Part shown: positions 61,151 through 64,000 of the stretch, piece after piece | How the letters are laid out: every line of letters begins with the position of its first letter | How positions within the stretch are numbered: the first letter of the stretch is position 1 | Assembly: GCF_019977655.1 (NCBI RefSeq) | Contig: NZ_AP024849.1 | Span: 5,055,001-5,119,000 of the forward strand | Direction of reading: 5' to 3' | Origin: Clostridium gelidum | GTDB lineage: Bacteria; Bacillota; Clostridia; Clostridiales; Clostridiaceae | DNA: 64,000 nt | The notes under the pieces: generated by a model | The model's input: only the letters and a program-made list of their open reading frames with translations | What the model was told of the DNA's origin: nothing | The model's database searches: none | Translations under genes and position numbers: made by a program

Positions 61151-63103
61151 TTAATTAAATTCTCCGTACTTATAAATGTATTTCTTTCTAGGTTCTACAA
61201 TTTCACCCATAAGTAGTGAAACCATCTTTTCAGCTTTTGCCGCATCTTCTATATTAACTTGAAGAAGTGTTCTGCTTTCTGGATTTAACGTTGTATCCCA
61301 CAATTGATCTGGATTCATTTCTCCAAGACCTTTATATCGTTGAATCAATGCACCTTTTCCTACTTCTTTCTTTGTTTGTTCTAGATCTTCATCACTATAA
61401 GCATACTTCATTGTAGTTTTACCTCTTGTTTCTTTATAAACCTTATATAAAGGAGGTTGTGCTAAATATAAATGACCATTTGCAATTAATGGTTTCATAT
61501 ATCTATAAATATAAGTCATCCAAAGTGTTCTAATATGATATCCGTCCACATCTGCATCACTCATTATTATTATCTTATCATATTTCAAGTCTTCTTCTTT
61601 ATAGTTATCTAATGTCCCAGTTCCAACAGCCGTATTAAATATTTTTAATTCCTCTGAAGCTAATACATTTTCAAGCTTTTGTTTTTCCGTATTCATTATT
61701 TTACCTTTAGAAGGCATTATAGTTTGAAATCTTCTATCTCTAGCTTGCTTTGCAGAACCTCCTGCTGAATCTCCTTCAACAACTATAAATTCATTTACAG
61801 TTTTATCTTTTAATGTACATACGGCAACCTTACCCGCAAGTGGTGCTGCACCTTTACCTATCTTCTTTTTTTCTGCTTCATTTATTTTCTTGATTTTATC
61901 TCTTCTTTTTGCTGCTTCAAGCGCATTATTTATTATACTTGTTGCCAAACTCTTATTATCTTCAATCCATTCAGAAAATTTAGTATAAACCAAATCATTC
62001 ATCATAGTATATGCTTCATTATTACCAAGCTTAGTTTTAGTTTGACCTTCAAAGATAGGATTTGTAATTTTTATTCTTACAATAGCTGTCATTCCTTCTC
62101 TTAAGTCGTCACCTTCAAATTCCTTTTCCTTTTCCTTAAGTAGTCCAAGCTTCTTCATCCATTCTTTAAAAGCTCTTGTCATTCCAGTTTTAAACCCTGT
62201 TTCATGAGTTCCTGCCTCAGTTGTTGGAATATTATTTACATAACTTGCAATATATTCAGTAGTTGAATCTGTAAATTGCATACAAACTTCTCCATACATT
62301 TGAAGACTTCCAACGTTTCTTTCACCATCAAAAATTATAGGTGTTTCGTGAATTGGTGTTTTACTTTCGTTTAAATAATTAATAAAATCTAAAAGACCAT
62401 TTTCTGAATAATATTCCTTAGTTATTTCTTGTCCTTTTCTTTTATCTATTAGTTCTAGCGTTATACCTTTATTTTGAAATGCTAATTCTTGCAATCTACT
62501 ATCTATTATGTCAAATTTAAAATCAGTTGTTGAGAAAATTTCTTTATCTGGTTTAAATGTAACTTTAGTACCAATCTTGTCTGTTTTCCCAATTATCTTT
62601 AAACTTCCAACTGTTGTTCCTGGCATATCTCTTTTTAATTCTTTATCAAAAGCATATTCAAATCTTTGTCTATATATATTACCATTCTGATATACTTCAA
62701 CTTCTAGCCATTCTGATAAAGCATTTACAACAGCAGCTCCAACTCCGTGAAGACCTCCAGAAGTTTTATAGTTTTTATTATCAAACTTTCCTCCTGTATG
62801 TAGTTCAGTAAATACCATTTCAATCCCAGATTTCTTTTTTATTGGATGAATCCCTGTAGGAATTCCCCTTCCATTATCTATTATTGTGATACTTTTATCT
62901 TCATTTAAAGTTATACTTGCCTTATTTCCATACCCATTAGCTATTTCATCTATGGAATTATCAATTATTTCCCATATACAATGATGCAGCCCCTTGCTTC
63001 CAGTAGAACCTATGTACATTCCTGGCCTTACTCTTACAGGTTCTAATTTTTCAAGTGATGTTAAATCCGTTACATCATAAGCATTAGTATTTTTCAATTC
63101 CAT
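61151..63103 (-). CDS. parE: DNA topoisomerase IV subunit B
   Basis: In 650 residues, the GHKL ATPase motifs (EIIDNSIDEIANG, IDNGRGIPTGIHP, GGLHGVGAAVVNAL), the transducer, and the Toprim domain with EGDSAGGSAKQARDRRFQTI, IMPSKGKIMN and IMSDADVDGYHI are intact. Pairing with parC, away from the replication origin, supports topoisomerase IV over gyrase. It decatenates daughter chromosomes. Confidence 0.95.
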   Translation of the reverse strand: MELKNTNAYDVTDLTSLEKLEPVRVRPGMYIGSTGSKGLHHCIWEIIDNSIDEIANGYGNKASITLNEDKSITIIDNGRGIPTGIHPIKKKSGIEMVFTELHTGGKFDNKNYKTSGGLHGVGAAVVNALSEWLEVEVYQNGNIYRQRFEYAFDKELKRDMPGTTVGSLKIIGKTDKIGTKVTFKPDKEIFSTTDFKFDIIDSRLQELAFQNKGITLELIDKRKGQEITKEYYSENGLLDFINYLNESKTPIHETPIIFDGERNVGSLQMYGEVCMQFTDSTTEYIASYVNNIPTTEAGTHETGFKTGMTRAFKEWMKKLGLLKEKEKEFEGDDLREGMTAIVRIKITNPIFEGQTKTKLGNNEAYTMMNDLVYTKFSEWIEDNKSLATSIINNALEAAKRRDKIKKINEAEKKKIGKGAAPLAGKVAVCTLKDKTVNEFIVVEGDSAGGSAKQARDRRFQTIMPSKGKIMNTEKQKLENVLASEELKIFNTAVGTGTLDNYKEEDLKYDKIIIMSDADVDGYHIRTLWMTYIYRYMKPLIANGHLYLAQPPLYKVYKETRGKTTMKYAYSDEDLEQTKKEVGKGALIQRYKGLGEMNPDQLWDTTLNPESRTLLQVNIEDAAKAEKMVSLLMGEIVEPRKKYIYKYGEFN

Positions 63104-63436
63104 AAAACCCCTCCACTTTGAACACCAGTTCTTATTTGTTTGTATTTTTTCTGTTCTATAAAAATATACTTCCTTTCCGCTGTATTGTCAAAAAAACTTA
63201 CACATATTAAAAAGTACGCACCTATAAGAAGAGTGCGAAGCACAATAAGGAACTTATTAAGTGTAACCAAGAACTTTTCACATATGAACACAGTGAGAAG
63301 CACAATCAAGATATTTTACACATACAAAGCTCAACCGTCACACTTCAATTCTTATACTTTCCTCTTATGCATAAAAAAGAGTGCACTATTAAAATTAATA
63401 ACACACTCCTAAAATCAATTTTAGAATTTTAAAGTT
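63104..63436. repeat. Upstream gap of parE with imperfect direct repeats
   Basis: The unit GTGcGAAGCACAAT (63233-63246) recurs exactly 60 bases later as GTGaGAAGCACAAT (63293-63306), and CACATAT-like phrases recur at the same period. A terminator of the next gene (63374-63408) and a CTAAAAT-CA-ATTTTAG hairpin (63409-63424) complete it. The short frame of 71 codons in it overlaps parE and has no coding character. Confidence 0.55.
63374..63408 (-). terminator. Terminator of the membrane glycosyltransferase
   Basis: Stems GAGTG/CACTC (63379-63383 and 63404-63408) plus TATTA/TAATA around AATT give a hairpin followed on the minus strand by TTTTTTATGC. It lies 28 bases after the stop at 63437. Confidence 0.85.
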
Positions 63437-64000
63437 TTATACATCGCATATTTCTATCTTTCTAACATGCTTTGTATGATTCCATTCCTTATTATTCTTA
63501 TTTAAAATACCTTGAATTGTAATTGGTACCCATGTTAATGTATATAATCCATATAACCAAAATCTAAAGAATAATATTAACTCTTTCTTTCCTAAGAATA
63601 CTCCAGTCAATATTAAGAATGATAAGTTATATCCTATTCCTATTAATGATCCAATAATCCAATTATGAATATTAGCAGTTAAAATAGGAACTACAAAAAC
63701 ATTACTTGTATATAATATCATCATAACTAAAAATGGTTTTGTAACTTTTTTATCAATTGCTAATATTAGTGGTGTAATTAAAAATTGAATAGCTACGAAT
63801 ATTCTAAAAATTATGACTCCTGGATTATTAGCAGTACCATCATCACCAAACAAATTGTTAATAATAAATATATTTAACCCACTTTCAGTATTTATCTGTA
63901 TTAATGTTAACACAGCTGCAGCTGCTATTAGTAACGTTACAAATGGTTGCAATACATATAATGCACAGTCAAACATATAAAATTTTCTTTCTACAATTGA
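63437..64000 (-). CDS. Truncated membrane GT2 glycosyltransferase (C-terminal part)
   Basis: The frame is open to the window edge, so the N-terminal catalytic region is not visible; the internal ATG at 63976 has no Shine-Dalgarno. About 188 residues are seen with five or six hydrophobic segments (LYVLQPFVTLLIAAAAVLTL, FRIFVAIQFLITPLILAI, FLVMMILYTSNVFVVPIL, WIIGSLIGIGYNLSFLIL, FFRFWLYGLYTLTWVPITI). The end is WNHTKHVRKIEICDV. The ERKFYMFDCALY start and the W-x-x-T-K-H-x-R tail are typical of processive GT2 synthases of the hyaluronan/PgaC (N-acetylglucosaminyltransferase) type. The gene probably makes an extracellular polysaccharide. Confidence 0.7.
   Translation of the reverse strand, partial: SIVERKFYMFDCALYVLQPFVTLLIAAAAVLTLIQINTESGLNIFIINNLFGDDGTANNPGVIIFRIFVAIQFLITPLILAIDKKVTKPFLVMMILYTSNVFVVPILTANIHNWIIGSLIGIGYNLSFLILTGVFLGKKELILFFRFWLYGLYTLTWVPITIQGILNKNNKEWNHTKHVRKIEICDV

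Noticed and set aside
63094..63309. 71-codon hydrophobic minus-strand frame upstream of parE
   Set aside because: It overlaps parE by ten bases, includes its Shine-Dalgarno and sits in a repeat; no coding character.

Overview
The window is about 64 kb of AT-rich, low-GC Gram-positive DNA, most likely from a motile anaerobic Clostridium (sensu stricto). The evidence is a pyruvate:ferredoxin oxidoreductase with an adjacent flavodoxin, a FliY/CheC/CheD-type chemotaxis set, the FliW-CsrA flagellin control pair, FapA, and clostridial-type Shine-Dalgarno sequences. The species cannot be named from sequence reading alone. Apart from one truncated gene at the left edge, every gene is on the minus strand, so transcription runs from high to low coordinates.

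Layout. (1) 1-8400: a surface-sugar region. It holds a truncated plus-strand SGNH-like gene, a decayed epimerase pseudogene, an operon for a CDP-activated deoxysugar (rfbF, an RmlC-like epimerase, an RmlD-like reductase, rfbG, a membrane protein, rfbH), and a B12-type radical SAM protein. (2) 8400-24120: a presumptive flagellin-glycan island next to the flagellin gene. It holds two TPR-linked GT2 glycosyltransferases (one with an extra C-terminal GT-B domain), a LegB-like dehydratase, a sugar-nucleotide pyrophosphorylase, an SDR epimerase, a third GT2-TPR protein, two FkbM methyltransferases with N-terminal Rossmann domains, two radical SAM/SPASM paralogues and a GT4 enzyme. A good sigma-A promoter precedes the first gene. 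(3) 24200-35300: the late flagellar regulon, with flagellin on its own sigma-D promoter and flgM-flgN-flgK-flgL-fliW-csrA-flaG-X-fliS-fliD-fliT behind another sigma-D promoter. (4) 35500-46140: the motor-switch and chemotaxis operon fapA-cheW-cheD-cheB-cheR-cheA-cheC-cheY-cheW-fliM-fliY, ended by tandem terminators. (5) 46270-64000: housekeeping genes (class IV aminotransferase, HAD phosphatase, aspartate-type aminotransferase, DUF1292 protein, PFOR, flavodoxin, MurG, RecJ-like nuclease, DJ-1/PfpI protein, ParC, ParE) and a truncated membrane glycosyltransferase.

How it fits together. Regions 2 and 3 look like one functional unit: filament subunits and their chaperones, a FliW-CsrA-flagellin circuit (the flagellin leader carries a hairpin with GGA in its loop plus a CsrA-like Shine-Dalgarno), and enzymes that probably build and methylate a glycan on the filament. 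FliD and FlgK both carry long threonine-rich inserts that could be glycan acceptors. The most unusual parts are the radical SAM/SPASM + FkbM + GT cassette, the CDP-sugar operon with an embedded membrane protein, a 313-bp MITE-like palindrome at 47858-48170, a ~119-bp imperfect palindrome upstream of flagellin, and a family of intergenic palindromes built from short tandem repeats. No rRNA, tRNA, CRISPR array or intact insertion sequence was seen.
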